Source: Dentipellis sp. KUC8613
Lineage: Eukaryota; Basidiomycota; Agaricomycetes; Russulales; Hericiaceae
Length of the DNA: 64,000 nucleotides
Assembly (NCBI GenBank): GCA_002286715.1
Contig: NSJX01000029.1
Span: 258,089-322,088 of the forward strand
Reading direction: 5' to 3'
The notes beneath the pieces are model-generated. The model searched no databases, had not been told where the DNA came from, and saw only the letters and a list, made by a program, of their open reading frames with translations. This document shows positions 25,815-37,599 of this stretch, piece by piece (within the stretch, counting starts at the first letter, position 1; each line of letters starts with the position of its first letter). A program made the position numbers and the translations under genes.

Positions 25815-27602
25815 CTACATATGTAAAGTCAGCACCTTGGGACGACACTCTGACATCTTACTTACATTAAACCGTGACTGCGGAATGACTATCACTGCAT
25901 CATCGGTGAGATACCACTGATAATGCGGATTCTCATACAGGGCCTTGACTTTGGCAGGAAGACGTCTTCGCCGGTATAGATAAGGAAGCCTTGCCTGAAG
26001 CCCAATCATGTCCAAATATCCATCGTCGACCTTTGAGCTACGGCGCAGATCCTTGGCTTTGTTATCGCCTTGCTCTTGATCGTACTCGCATATCACTTTC
26101 GCGACACGCGCCGGATCGAAGTCGAACACCCGCAGAAACTTATCGCTACCATTGGTAAACAGATGGAGAGCTCGCATGCCCGAAAGAAGCCTAAACTGGT
26201 CGACTTCGGATACACCATCCTGACTGACACAGGTATCCGGCGGACCCCAATTGTTCCAAGTAAATTTGAATCCGCTTGAAGGAGCCTCTTCAATGCGCCT
26301 TCGCAGTCGTGACGCAGGAATATAGATAATGAAGGACTGCACGTTGTATTCAGAAAGCATATATTCGTAGTCATCATCTGGAGGTTCGAAGAAGAGAAGA
26401 GCGATAGAGATTATGCTGTCGACTTGTGTCTGTCGCTGGGGGAAATCGGGCGATGATTGGTTGATATGCCTAGGGTCCGAAAGCATCTTTACGATACAAC
26501 ATGATCTTCCGTGGTTGCCGGGAAGCTCAAGTAGGCAGTGGTACGTAGCCTCCGATATCAGAGTGTCTTCTGTTGTATGCGTCCGCATGTCGTAGACAAT
26601 GACATAGGGTTCGTTAATCAACAGGTCGTCTTCACTGGGCGGCAAGAGAACAAGATCTTCGTCCAGAAGCACAAATTCATCATCGGCCTGCCCCACAAGG
26701 CACTTGGGTACGAGAGAAGTCAGAATTGATCAAAGTACATGCCGAGTGCTGACAGATGTACTCACAAGCCGCTTCTTTCCTGTTCTCCAGTTGAAGACCA
26801 AACGGTGGCACTCTACTTCATCAATGACGATGCTGTATAGGACACCGATCTGGCTACCGAGTATCTGTGCATGACTAGCTATTTCTCTATTACGTTTGGC
26901 TGCCGTGCAGATGACGTAGGGGGACGCATGAGCATCAGGGTGTTCAACGCCTGTCCGCAGAGAGCGCAGGTGTACTTGAACCCTGTAATCATTATTTGTC
27001 CCATCGTTTCTGACTCACGATATCAACTCAAGGATCGTGCGGAAAAACGGGTACATACCTCAGGCGTTCGACCAGGACAAGAAGGTCCTGAGTCGGATCG
27101 ATGCTATACGTGTCGATTGGTACGTCAAGCTGGATTGACCAATGCTCCACCGCCGTCCCTAATCTTCTCGATGGGATACGCGTGAGCCACATGATAGACC
27201 CCTCTTTCCGAACCAAGACATCTCCTACGACCGTCGTGTCAAATGCTTCGAGACGAGGTACACGAAGTGACATCCAGTGATCCCATTTGAGGTTTCGCCA
27301 CGCAGAAGCATGGTTCCTCAGGATGTCCAGCTGTTTTGCCTTCGGGAGAGACTGAGGAGGGTGTTCTAGGAGACCGCTGAAGGCAAATTCGATGTTGTAT
27401 TGCAGATGGACGTCATTGGTGATAAGTCTGTTCCAAAGACGACAAACCTGCAATCCGATCAGTTGAAGCAATACCTGGACATAAGGAAGGACACCGTGTG
27501 ACATACGCGCTTGCTGAAGATCAGAGTCTGCACGTCGACCTCACGTAGGATATTGAGGACGGTTTCTGAGGGAAGAGCATTCATGCATGGCGCGGTCTGC
27601 AT
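25815..27602 (-). CDS. F-box-like protein, multicopy family (gene 2)
   Basis: Exons on the minus strand are 27602-27507 (96 nt), 27447-27059 (389 nt), 26982-26766, and 26702-25815, or 26702-25866 plus 25835-25815. The first two exons match gene 1 in length. The F-box reads LPSETVLNILREVDVQTLI, intron, VCRLWNRLITNDVHLQYNIE. Shared blocks are TRIPSRRLGTAVEHWSIQLD, FNWRTGKKRL, IIYIPASRLRRR, MRALHLF, VFDFDPARVAK and WYLTDDAVIVIP. Paralogs have an intron before a tiny last exon; here the matching gap would be only 30 nt and is open in frame, so it is probably no longer spliced. Predicted length is then 529 residues (519 if spliced). A role as SCF substrate receptor is inferred from the F-box only. 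Confidence 0.82.
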
Positions 27603-28422
27603 CTCGGGGAAGACAAGTCGGACGATAGATCTGGCTTCCTTGAATAGTTATATAGATGAGGTCGGCCAAAGGAAAGGACAAAGACGAATGAAGACTACCC
27701 GGGCCCTGTGTATATCCTTGGTGTGCTCAAAATCTCTTTCAGAATCAATCAGTCCCCATCCCGGCGACACGAAAAATCTGGATATAGATCTCCAATGAGC
27801 TGACAATCCGTGAACCTCGACAAAATAAGACTTACAATATGTAGCACAAAGTTCAACGGCAACCTATATCTTAGAGATCGACTCCGGCTCCCAATAGAAG
27901 CGATCGTTGCAGCTGCACTTGCCAATAAAGGTCTTTCGGCGGGAGACAATGAGAGCAATGACATTAGACATAGAGACATTGGGATGAGATATCATATTGT
28001 GAGACAATGAATCGATTGTAGACTTGGAAGAGAACTTGAAGTTGTCACCGTCAAGGCCGGCCAGTTCGGCCGGAAGTACCATTTTGAATTCGATTCCCGG
28101 CCAGCGCCGCCGAAAGTTGCTGCGAGTGGGATACGTATACACCGTTGTAAAACCACCCCTCTTTGCTTCCACCTGCGTTGCACAGTCGACAGCGAAACGG
28201 TCGACGGCAAACACAATTTCGTGTTGACTTCGTAAATCGTAGCTCAGAGCCGCTTTCGGCTCTACAAAGAACAAGAAAGAGGAAGGCCTACAGACCTACG
28301 AGGTGAAATAAGATACGAATAAAGTATACGACTACGGACGAACACGAGAACAACTCGAAAAGCAGAGAGAACAGGTGAGAAAGTGAATATCCGCACAGTA
28401 ACACGCAAAGCGCCATCACGGC
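27603..28422. other. Intergenic, no recognised gene
   Basis: Lies between F-box-like gene 2 and the 3' end of the carboxylesterase. Short frames occur on both strands, but no family motif or convincing splice series was found. Confidence 0.45.
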
Positions 28423-30724
<2,302 letters not shown>

Positions 30725-31595
30725 GGTGGCTGTAGCTGCTGATTCGGTGAGAGCGAGAGCGAGCGACAATATTGTGCGATGAAGCGCACAGTCTTTATAC
30801 GTTTCGCCAGGGCTTTAGGGATATTTGTGGAGATATGGATAAGGAAGGAGGGCTGCAGTTCTTGAACAGCCAGCTTACAGGGGCTTCAGGAGGCTTAAAA
30901 TCTGTCATGGATGCTTTGCAAAGCCAAAGAATGAAGTCTGTGGAAATTGGAATCACATCGCCTAGAGTCGCAGATTCCGTCAGTAGTTCGATATGCAATA
31001 CGATCATCACCACATTTCTCTTATGGCATGACTAGAGCCTAGCTATCGCAAGGCAACATGAAGGTCAACTAACGCGGCCTCTCCGAAGCCACTGGGCAGG
31101 TGTCCGTACATTGTGGAGATGTCATCTTGACAGCTTCCATGCGATTCATAGCGTAGCTTGGAGAGAAGCATACGGAGGGAGAAGCGTCAAATGTCCGAGG
31201 CATGGAAGCTATATGGAAGAACAGGAGGCCATTCCGCAGACTCTCATTCTAGAAATCGCTCCTGTGGTTCGTGTTAGCAAAGTGCAGGCTGCTGCCAATT
31301 TAGCCAAACGTTGTAATTCAGCGGTCGCATCCATCGCAGGAGGATCACATACCTGTCAATTGCAAAGGACCGAAGCCATAGCCATAGCACTGGTGAAAGC
31401 TCGAGAAGCGTGCTTACCATGAGCCATGCGCTGCAGTTTTCCCGAAAGTCGACTGCACTCGCCGTTTATATAACTGAATTTATCCATATATTGCGGTCTT
31501 AATGCCGTGTCCTTCATCTATAAGAGGGGAATGCGAATGGGCTGACGGTGGTATGATCAAGATGGAAAGAACTCAGGAGCGGAGTCACCTTCTCC
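30725..31595. other. Intergenic, no recognised gene
   Basis: Apart from the carboxylesterase promoter at the left end, no gene is seen. Frames at 30772-31035 and 31111-31422 have no recognisable motif. Confidence 0.45.
30794..30799 (-). promoter_or_regulatory. TATA box of carboxylesterase
   Basis: TTTATA on the plus strand reads TATAAA on the minus strand, about 70 bases before the carboxylesterase ATG. Confidence 0.5.
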
Positions 31596-31603
31596 GCCAC
31601 GCG

Positions 31604-31833
31604 AGGACCCCTGCATATGCGCATAGAAGTTCCATCCAAAAATCGTAAATTTTGGGCCTTCCGTCCGCACGGATTTTAGCCGAAATTGGCCGAAATTTGG
31701 ATGAAACGTCCGGATTTTGACCAATCCGTCCGCACATCTGGATGGATCCTCCGAACGCATGCACCCTCCACTATATTAGGGCCCTTTCCGTCCGCATCAG
31801 GATGAAACCTGAGTCGGGATATGCAGGGGTCCT
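31604..31833. mobile_element. 230-bp MITE with perfect 15-bp terminal inverted repeats
   Basis: The left end AGGACCCCTGCATAT (31604-31618) is the exact reverse complement of the right end (31819-31833). The 8-mer GCCACGCG stands directly before the left end (31596-31603) and directly after the right end (31834-31841), a target-site duplication. No coding capacity exists inside. Two internal copies of a GGGCC..TTCCGTCCGCA motif (near 31655 and 31780) are in direct order. An 8-bp duplication is typical of hAT-type elements; the superfamily call is inference because the TIR does not show the common CAGGG start. The matching 8-mers show that the element moved as a unit and that neither end has been eroded. 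Confidence 0.88.
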
Positions 31834-31841
31834 GCCACGCG

Positions 31842-31960
31842 ACAACCAAGATGCGTCTAGCTAGGCTCTGTGGTCCATATACGCTTTGTTGTCGACATCG
31901 AGCGCAAAAGTATATCACTGGGCAGCCATCATGCACGAAGAACTTCGCGGTGTGAAGCAA
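31842..31960 (+). pseudogene. Fragment of the orphan small-protein family (copy D)
   Basis: Just right of the MITE, the plus strand encodes YHWAAIMHEELRG (31907-31945), which aligns with IDHWAGIIYEELHG of the intact genes at 34049 and 36498. The bases before it also resemble the VYSFVMNNKCI part but in another frame. Stops and frame changes follow and the C-terminal half is missing. It is read as a dead fourth copy, possibly interrupted near its N-terminus by the MITE. Confidence 0.55.
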
Positions 31961-32498
31961 GAAGTTCTTCAATATCTGACTGCTGGTGTTCACAGTCTTG
32001 CTCGTTTCCGTCTTGTTCTAACATTACTACCACGTCCAGCAAGTAAACCAAAGAATCTGCCCGCGTGGCCCGGTGATATAATCGTTTTCTCGTGCACGTG
32101 GCAAAGACGGTGCGATGTAGTACTGGTGAGCAGTGTGTCACCTGAATCCTCTCGTTGGCGAATCGGCTCAGGCACTCTGCGCCTGGCTAGTGGTCTGTAC
32201 AGTCGTTTACATCCGCAACGCGCAGCCTGACCTATTGCTGCGCTATATAAAAGACATTAGGGAGCGCCATTGCACGGAGCCCATTATAAAAGTTGCAAAC
32301 ACAACATTGTTGAATAAGTCGGGTCATCCATTCAGATCCTGGTCCAATACATAACTTAACACGATACGATACAATTACGTTCAAACATTCAGACCAAACC
32401 GAGATCGTTGTTGCTCTACGCCCTCAGCATATCCTGCCCACGTCAATCTGGCCAAGGTAGACGCGTTAGTCTCCTGCAAGTTACGTGTCTGAAGTCAA
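31961..32498. other. Intergenic with a TATA-like element
   Basis: A TATATAAAAG sequence lies near 32251 on the plus strand, but no gene follows it in the next 240 bases. Nothing else is recognised. Confidence 0.4.
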
Positions 32499-33779
32499 CT
32501 ACGGGTAGTCTGTCTCATGCGCTTTGAGGATCTGAGCTAATGCGGTTCGTCGAAGCTTGTCCCATTCTTGATCAGATTGCTTAGTCCCAAGATAGTTGAC
32601 CGGTGCAGTCAGGTATTTCGTGGAAACCTTGTATTTCATATTGCGCCAACGATTCTCCTCGGCGGAGACAGGCTCGTCCTCATCCCAGAAGCTGGGAGGT
32701 GGGACTTCAGACCGCTTGATTCGCCTCCATTTCCACCAAGCTCCGGCTGCCACAATCCCTATGACGGATTTCGCATGGGGATCGTGGTTGAAGTTGACAG
32801 ACATGTAGTATACCAGATCATCTACAGCATCGAAGAGATTCCGGTCTCTTTGGAGCTCATGTTTACGACCCCGAAGGGGGCGGCTCGGGGCCCGTTTGAT
32901 TTCGCCGATGACCGGGAAGCATTGATGTGCTACCTTGTTCCCCAACCGAGCTTCCCAGGCAACAAGAGCATCTGGATCGGATGGTTTCTTCATGTTGATG
33001 ACGCGTGTATGGCAGAGAACCACGTCTGGTAAGGAGACCTCTCCCCCAGGGACTGTCGCAGCAGTCGTGGCGGATATGTTCCCCATTGTATTATGCAACC
33101 CTGCAAATCGTGTCAGTAGATAGATTTCACAGCACCGACTCGGAAGATCAATTACTTGCCAAGGTCATCGTCCTCGTTAACCTCGCCCACATTTCCGGCT
33201 CCGTCCTCATCACCAGGTTCGCCGTCGCTGTCGGGTTCGTCAACATGATCAAGATCATCCTGGTCGAGGTTGCCTTGATGCTGGTGAGTAAATGAATCAA
33301 CGAGCAGCTGGATTTCTGCTCACGAAATGATACTAAAGCATTCTGCACGAGGTGTACGGGAACTGCTCCTTCAGGAGACTCAATTACGTTCAACCTTCGA
33401 CGTTTAGCTACGCGTGCTCCAATGCCACCTTCTGAGATATAGCCGGATGTCATTTGCTGTGATATCGTAGAGATAATCGGAGCCACTCACGGTCCTCGTC
33501 GTCGCTGTACCCGTCAGGATGTACATTTCTGGCTTCGTCTTCCGGAAGCTCCTCCAGATTGACTACTTTCAAAGAACACGTTAGATTATGTTGCTGCCGA
33601 CCGGACAATGTGCCTCCCAAGGGATCGGGAGAGAGCTCAGCCAACTTGCTCATTGTTTCACAAAAAGGAGTGTAGAATGGCTCCTCGACATTTCGAGGAT
33701 TGTAGGTAGTCGAGTATGCCGCAGTGATGGCGTCCTTCACATATTGGGGTGAAGTGAATTCCTTGCGTCGAGAAGACAT
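32499..33779 (-). CDS. Uncharacterised protein with possible PD-(D/E)XK-like motif
   Basis: Four exons on the minus strand (33779-33491, 33431-33334, 33280-33160, 33100-32499) give 369 residues. Intron 3 (33159-33101) uses a GC donor with perfect context (G|GCAAGT). The N-terminal third reads SPQYVKDAITAAYSTTYNP, then a basic patch (ARVAKRRRLNV, possibly a nuclear signal), then an acidic linker (LDQDDLDHVDEPDSDGEPGD). The C-terminal part has HQCFPVIGEIKRAPSR, a helix VDDLVYYMSVNF and VIGIVAAGAWWKWRRIKR. The E-x-K inside a strand-like segment followed by a helix recalls PD-(D/E)XK nuclease folds, but this is inference and no family name can be given. Similar anonymous proteins are common in Agaricomycetes as far as I recall. 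There is no signal peptide or membrane segment. Confidence 0.72.
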
Positions 33780-34048
33780 AATGAGGGTGCGACAACATTC
33801 CGCCCGCCTTTGTTCACGGTTGATTTAAGAGCTCCCCATCGTGTGCGAATGTACTACACAATAGCACGTAGTAGGGACACATGAACGACAGAGAACAATA
33901 AGAGCAACAAATCCGGAACAAGGGGCTTGATGGCTTACTAATCAGGTGCTAGTCACTTGACTGAAGTTCAACATCCTGTGGCGGACGCGAACACAATCCT
34001 AGTATTAACCGTCCTGCATCTCCGCCCCCAACCGTCCCGTCACCTATC
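33780..34048. other. Intergenic; 5' flank of orphan copy A
   Basis: From about 33997 the sequence is nearly identical to 36447 onward, the left edge of a segmental duplication. No further gene is seen. Confidence 0.55.
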
Positions 34049-34492
34049 ATGCCTGCAGTTGCTTCTTCGTCTCGCCAACGACCCTCGCATCCTCGCTGGA
34101 ACGTAATCGTTGGAGGTCCTGCTACACACGTGTATAGTTTCGTTATCAACAACAAGTGCATCGATCACTGGGCAGGCATCATCTACGAGGAACTCCATGG
34201 TACCAAGTTACCCCCCCAAACTACGAAGGGTGGCAGGACAGCCTACATGGCTTCCTGCAGCATGGTGTCTACCACGCTACCCACCAGAATCTACAGGGAA
34301 TTCCCCAGCATCCCGCGTCTGTGGCAGCGAATGATCCTGTTGCCCAACTGCGACGGATATTTGCTCGTCCTTAAGGACAATCGAACGCCCGCGACAACGA
34401 CTACCAAGCTCGATCCAAAAGACGTGCAGGGTATTAGGGAGAAGTTGAACCTCGGGAAGCAGAGGCCGAGGTGGCGTCCCATCCCTTTGTGA
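34049..34492 (+). CDS. Orphan small protein, copy A (unknown family)
   Basis: Single-exon frame of 147 residues from MPAVASSS. The family is not recognised. Conserved blocks shared with copies B and C are WNVIVGGPATHVYSF, IDHWAGIIYEELHG, SCSMVSTTLPTRIYREFP, SIPRLW-RMIL, YLLVLKDNR, LDPKDVQGIREKLNLG and RPRWRPIP. There is no signal peptide, membrane helix, cysteine array or nucleotide-binding motif, so a soluble cytosolic or nuclear protein is likely. MPxVASS is chosen as the start because it is shared by all three copies; an upstream ATG exists only in copy C. The changes between A and C are mostly silent or conservative, which suggests that the protein is or recently was used. Confidence 0.7.
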   Translation: MPAVASSSRQRPSHPRWNVIVGGPATHVYSFVINNKCIDHWAGIIYEELHGTKLPPQTTKGGRTAYMASCSMVSTTLPTRIYREFPSIPRLWQRMILLPNCDGYLLVLKDNRTPATTTTKLDPKDVQGIREKLNLGKQRPRWRPIPL

Positions 34493-35025
34493 TATGTGCG
34501 TCCAGAACAGATTCAATAGTACTTAATCTGTGTCCTCTGACTATTTCCCTCTCGACAGTGCCGTTCTCGGATTCGCACCATTTGTTCTGTTATGCACGTA
34601 GTAAATTCAGGCAGCAGTACGTGAGTATACATTCTCTCCGCCCTCTCGCTCGCTGACGCTGCTTTTATGCAGTTGCTGTCACTCTCAACGCTGTGGACCT
34701 ACTGTTTTCTTCTCTGTTTTGAACTTGCTGTACACATATACCCACGCCGTTGCTCTGTATACCAGCGGAAACTACCTGGGCGCCTGTACTATCTACCCTC
34801 TCGAGCCATGCCTCACGAATTGCACCAAGACGTGCTATATCTTCTATTGTATTTGTTTCTTTTGGTTGCACCTAGCAATACCACCGCCAGCCCGCATTAA
34901 GGGTGCAGGGTGGTCCCTTCATCCATACTTACCTTTCATGGCGGGAGACGAGCATCAGTCGGTCACGAAGGACCTTCAGGGGATTGTCACTGTTTTACTC
35001 ACACTGAATCAATGTTGAACTTCAT
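34493..35025. other. Duplicated 3' flank of orphan copy A
   Basis: Nearly the same sequence as 36945-37480 after copy C. Short frames here (for example 34667-34900) are shared with the other copy but show frame-shifting differences, so they are not supported as genes. Confidence 0.6.
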
Positions 35026-35600
35026 CTAGGCATTGCCCGTCCCGCGGTCCTTCGTGGGGAGCAGCTCGGGCGACCGCGCGTAGAGGATGCCGTACATGAT
35101 AATGCTCGTGAAGCTGTAGCCGCAGTTCCACCCGAGCAGCGCGTCGGACGTCCGCGCCGCTGTCGATGCGAACAGAAGACACCTGTCAGGACTATAGTTG
35201 TGACAGTTTATCACTAATCGGGAGATTGAGGACAACAAAGCATACTGGTTGAGGCGAAGAGCGAGCCGCCCGACCGAGGGGATTTCGACGGCTCAGCCTG
35301 CGAGGATGACGTTCAGCATGACTTCTCAGAGGTAGCACGCGAGTCAGTATACGACAAGCCTCAGCGAATTCGAAGGGGTTTGCGATACGTACATTGTGAT
35401 AGGTGATGTAGACCGAACCATCTCCGAAATCAGCACCGCGAGTTTGCGAGCTGAAGCATGCGCACATGAGATAGTCGCCCTGGACTGTAATCAGGTCATG
35501 CTTACAAGTACTTCACGAAGCTGTTGAGTCTGTTGCGCAAATATTAGCTCCTTCTCTAGTGTACTTACTCAACGAAAAATTTGGCTTACAGAAGAAACGC
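35026..35600 (-). pseudogene. 3' fragment of the MFS transporter gene (duplicated, broken)
   Basis: The minus strand carries TRGADFGDGSVYITYHN (near 35400-35450), a scrap of the AVEIP exon near 35280, then ARTSDALLGWNCGYSFTS, IMYGILYARSPELLPTKD and RGTGNA ending in TAG near 35027. These match exons 9-12 of the intact gene at 37600-39871, but the last exon and the first two thirds of the gene are absent and the AVEIP exon has small deletions and a stop. It was carried along in the segmental duplication and cannot make a transporter. Confidence 0.85.
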
Positions 35601-35774
35601 GCAAGACCCATTGTACTGTAAGAGCTTCAAATCAGAGTCATGCATCAGCGACAAACAATGAATAGAACCCAATTGACCGTGAGTCAAGTCTTGCGCTCCT
35701 CCTCCTGCTACTGCGGCCTCTATTTCTTAACATCTTCCGTTCCAGTCCTGAGCATTCATATTCAGTCCCCCAAC

Positions 35775-36227
35775 ATGCCCGCGGTCGCATCATCTTTCCG
35801 CCGATCTCACCAATCATCTATAGCTCGTCCTCGCCAGAGTGTACGTGTCGAAGGCACCGCTACGCGCGCATATGGCTTCATGGTCGACCGGGAGTACATC
35901 CGCCAAAGGGCGCCCATCGCTTACGAGGAAATCTATGATGCCGAAATGCCAGTCTCGGACTCGGAGGATGGCAAGGCGACATTGAGAGCTTCCTGCCACA
36001 TGGTGACCGTCATGTTACCCACGAAGGTCTACCGCCAGTTCCCCAGCATCCCGCGTTTATGGCGTCGAATGATTCTGTTCTCCGGAGGACGGTACTTGCT
36101 CGTTCTCAAAGACAATCGCTCGACAGCTACAAGGGCGGTCGAGCTCGATTTGAAAGATGTGGAGGGCATAAAGGAGATGCTGAACCTCGGGGAGCGGGAG
36201 CCGAGATGGTATGATATACCGACATGA
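35775..36227 (+). CDS. Orphan small protein, copy B (unknown family)
   Basis: Single-exon frame of 150 residues from MPAVASSF; the frame continues upstream to 35640, but the shared MPxVASS start is preferred. Compared with A and C it is the most diverged member: ATRAYGFMVDREYIRQ, IAYEEIYDAEMP, SCHMVTVMLPTKVYRQFP, SIPRLWRRMILF, YLLVLKDNRST, ELDLKDVEGIKEMLNLG and EPRWYDIPT. The frame has stayed open despite clear divergence, and substitutions keep charge and hydrophobicity, which argues for selection on the protein. Its 3' flank (36270-36420) also resembles that of copy C, so the repeat unit includes flanking DNA. Function unknown. Confidence 0.7.
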   Translation: MPAVASSFRRSHQSSIARPRQSVRVEGTATRAYGFMVDREYIRQRAPIAYEEIYDAEMPVSDSEDGKATLRASCHMVTVMLPTKVYRQFPSIPRLWRRMILFSGGRYLLVLKDNRSTATRAVELDLKDVEGIKEMLNLGEREPRWYDIPT

Positions 36228-36497
36228 ATTGTGCATGTCGATGGCGATGTTCATCGTGGGATATGTTGTCTGATAGTTTCTCTCCGGACATACCCGCGCT
36301 GTAGTTCTATAGCGGAATCTATTTGGAAGCATGTACTGTCTACCATCGAGCCCTGCTACGAATTGCGACATTGTTTGCAGACATGCTACATATATCCTCT
36401 ATTGTATTAGTTTTTTGTTGGTGGCACATAAGTAGCGATGCAAAATCCTAGTATTAACCGTCCTGCATCTCCGCCCCCAACCGTCCCGGCACCTATC

Positions 36498-36944
36498 ATG
36501 CCTACAGTTGCTTCTTCGTCTCGCCAACGATCCTCGTGCCATCCCCGCTGGAACGTAATCGTTGGAGGTCCTGCTACACACGTGTATAGTTTCGTTATGA
36601 ACAACAAGTGCATCGATCACTGGGCGGGTATCATCTACGAGGAACTCCATGGTACCAAGTTGCCCCCCCAGACTACGAAGGGTGGCAGGACAGCCTACAT
36701 AGTCTCCTGCGGCATGGTGTCTACCACGCTACCCATCAGAATCTACAGGGAGTTCCCCAGCATCCCGCGTCTGTGGCGGCGAATGATCCTGTTGCCCAAT
36801 TGCGACGGATATTTGCTCGTCCTCAAGGACAATCGAACGCCCGCGACAACGACTACCAAGCTCGATCCAGAAGACGTGCAGGGTATCAGGGAGAAGTTGA
36901 ACCTCGGGAATCAGAGGCCGAGGTGGCGTCCTATCCCATTGTGA
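36498..36944 (+). CDS. Orphan small protein, copy C (unknown family)
   Basis: Single-exon frame of 148 residues from MPTVASSS, with an in-frame ATG 60 bases upstream at 36438 that copy A lacks. It is almost identical to copy A (WNVIVGGPATHVYSF, IDHWAGIIYEELHG, YLLVLKDNRTPATTTTKLD). One codon is gained near the N-terminus (SSCHPRW against PSHPRW) without breaking the frame. No recognised domain. It lies tail to tail with the MFS gene at 37600-39871, so the pair was duplicated together. Confidence 0.7.
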   Translation: MPTVASSSRQRSSCHPRWNVIVGGPATHVYSFVMNNKCIDHWAGIIYEELHGTKLPPQTTKGGRTAYIVSCGMVSTTLPIRIYREFPSIPRLWRRMILLPNCDGYLLVLKDNRTPATTTTKLDPEDVQGIREKLNLGNQRPRWRPIPL

Positions 36945-37599
36945 ACTGTGCGTCCAGGACAGAATCAGTTGTAATCTGTATTTTCTGACGGTTTCCCTCT
37001 CGACAGTGCCGTTCTCGGAACTCGCTCCATTTGTTCTGTCATGCATGTAGTAAATTCAGGCAGCAGCACGTACGTAACTGTATATATTCTCTCCGCCCTC
37101 TCGCTCGCTGAAGCTGCTTTCATGTAGTTGCTGTCACCCTCAACGCTGTGGCCCTACTGTTTTCTTCTCTGTTTTGAACTTGCTGTACACATATACCTGC
37201 GCCGTAGCTCTGTATACCAACGAAATCTATCTGGAAGCCTGTACTATCTACCCTCTCGAGCTGTGCTTTACGAATTGCACCATCGTTTGCAGACATGCTA
37301 TATCTTCTACTGTATTAGGTTTCTTTCAGTGCCACCTAGCGATACCGCCGCCAGCTCGCATTGAAAGGTGCAGGGTGGTCCCTTGATCCATACTTGCCTC
37401 TCATAGCTGGAGGCGAAGTCGGTCACGAAGGACCTTCAGGGGACCGTCGCTGTTTCACTCATACTGAATCATGTTGAACTTCGCCCAGGGCGAATCGCAA
37501 TCGCAGCTGGCATGTAAATTACTCGAGCACAATGCATCGATCAAGAAAGATATATTGCGCAGTGATAGCCTCAGCCTCCTGCATACAAGAATTTTGGTA
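36945..37599. other. Intergenic between orphan copy C and MFS gene
   Basis: Convergent 3' flanks. The 36945-37480 part is the partner of the flank after copy A. No gene is seen. Confidence 0.55.

Larger units (their letters stand above)
33997..35657. repeat. Segmental duplication, left copy
   Basis: This block repeats 36447-38460 in the same orientation: orphan gene A matches orphan gene C, the 3' flank matches almost base for base to about 34980, and the remainder matches the 3' part of the MFS gene. Relative to the right copy, about 330 bases are missing between the TTGAACTTC near 35020 and the GTTGCCCGTCCCGCGG near 35033, removing the last MFS exon. Confidence 0.85.

Noticed and set aside
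31604..31833. MITE as a regulatory hairpin or terminator
   Set aside because: The exact 8-bp flanking duplication outside perfect terminal repeats is explained by transposition.
32251..32260. TATATAAAAG as a promoter
   Set aside because: No gene starts within a reasonable distance on the plus strand.
34667..34900. Membrane-like small frame after orphan copy A, partly shared with 37128-37364
   Set aside because: The hydrophobic stretch is inside a duplicated noncoding flank; the two copies differ by frame-changing indels, so it is not maintained as protein.
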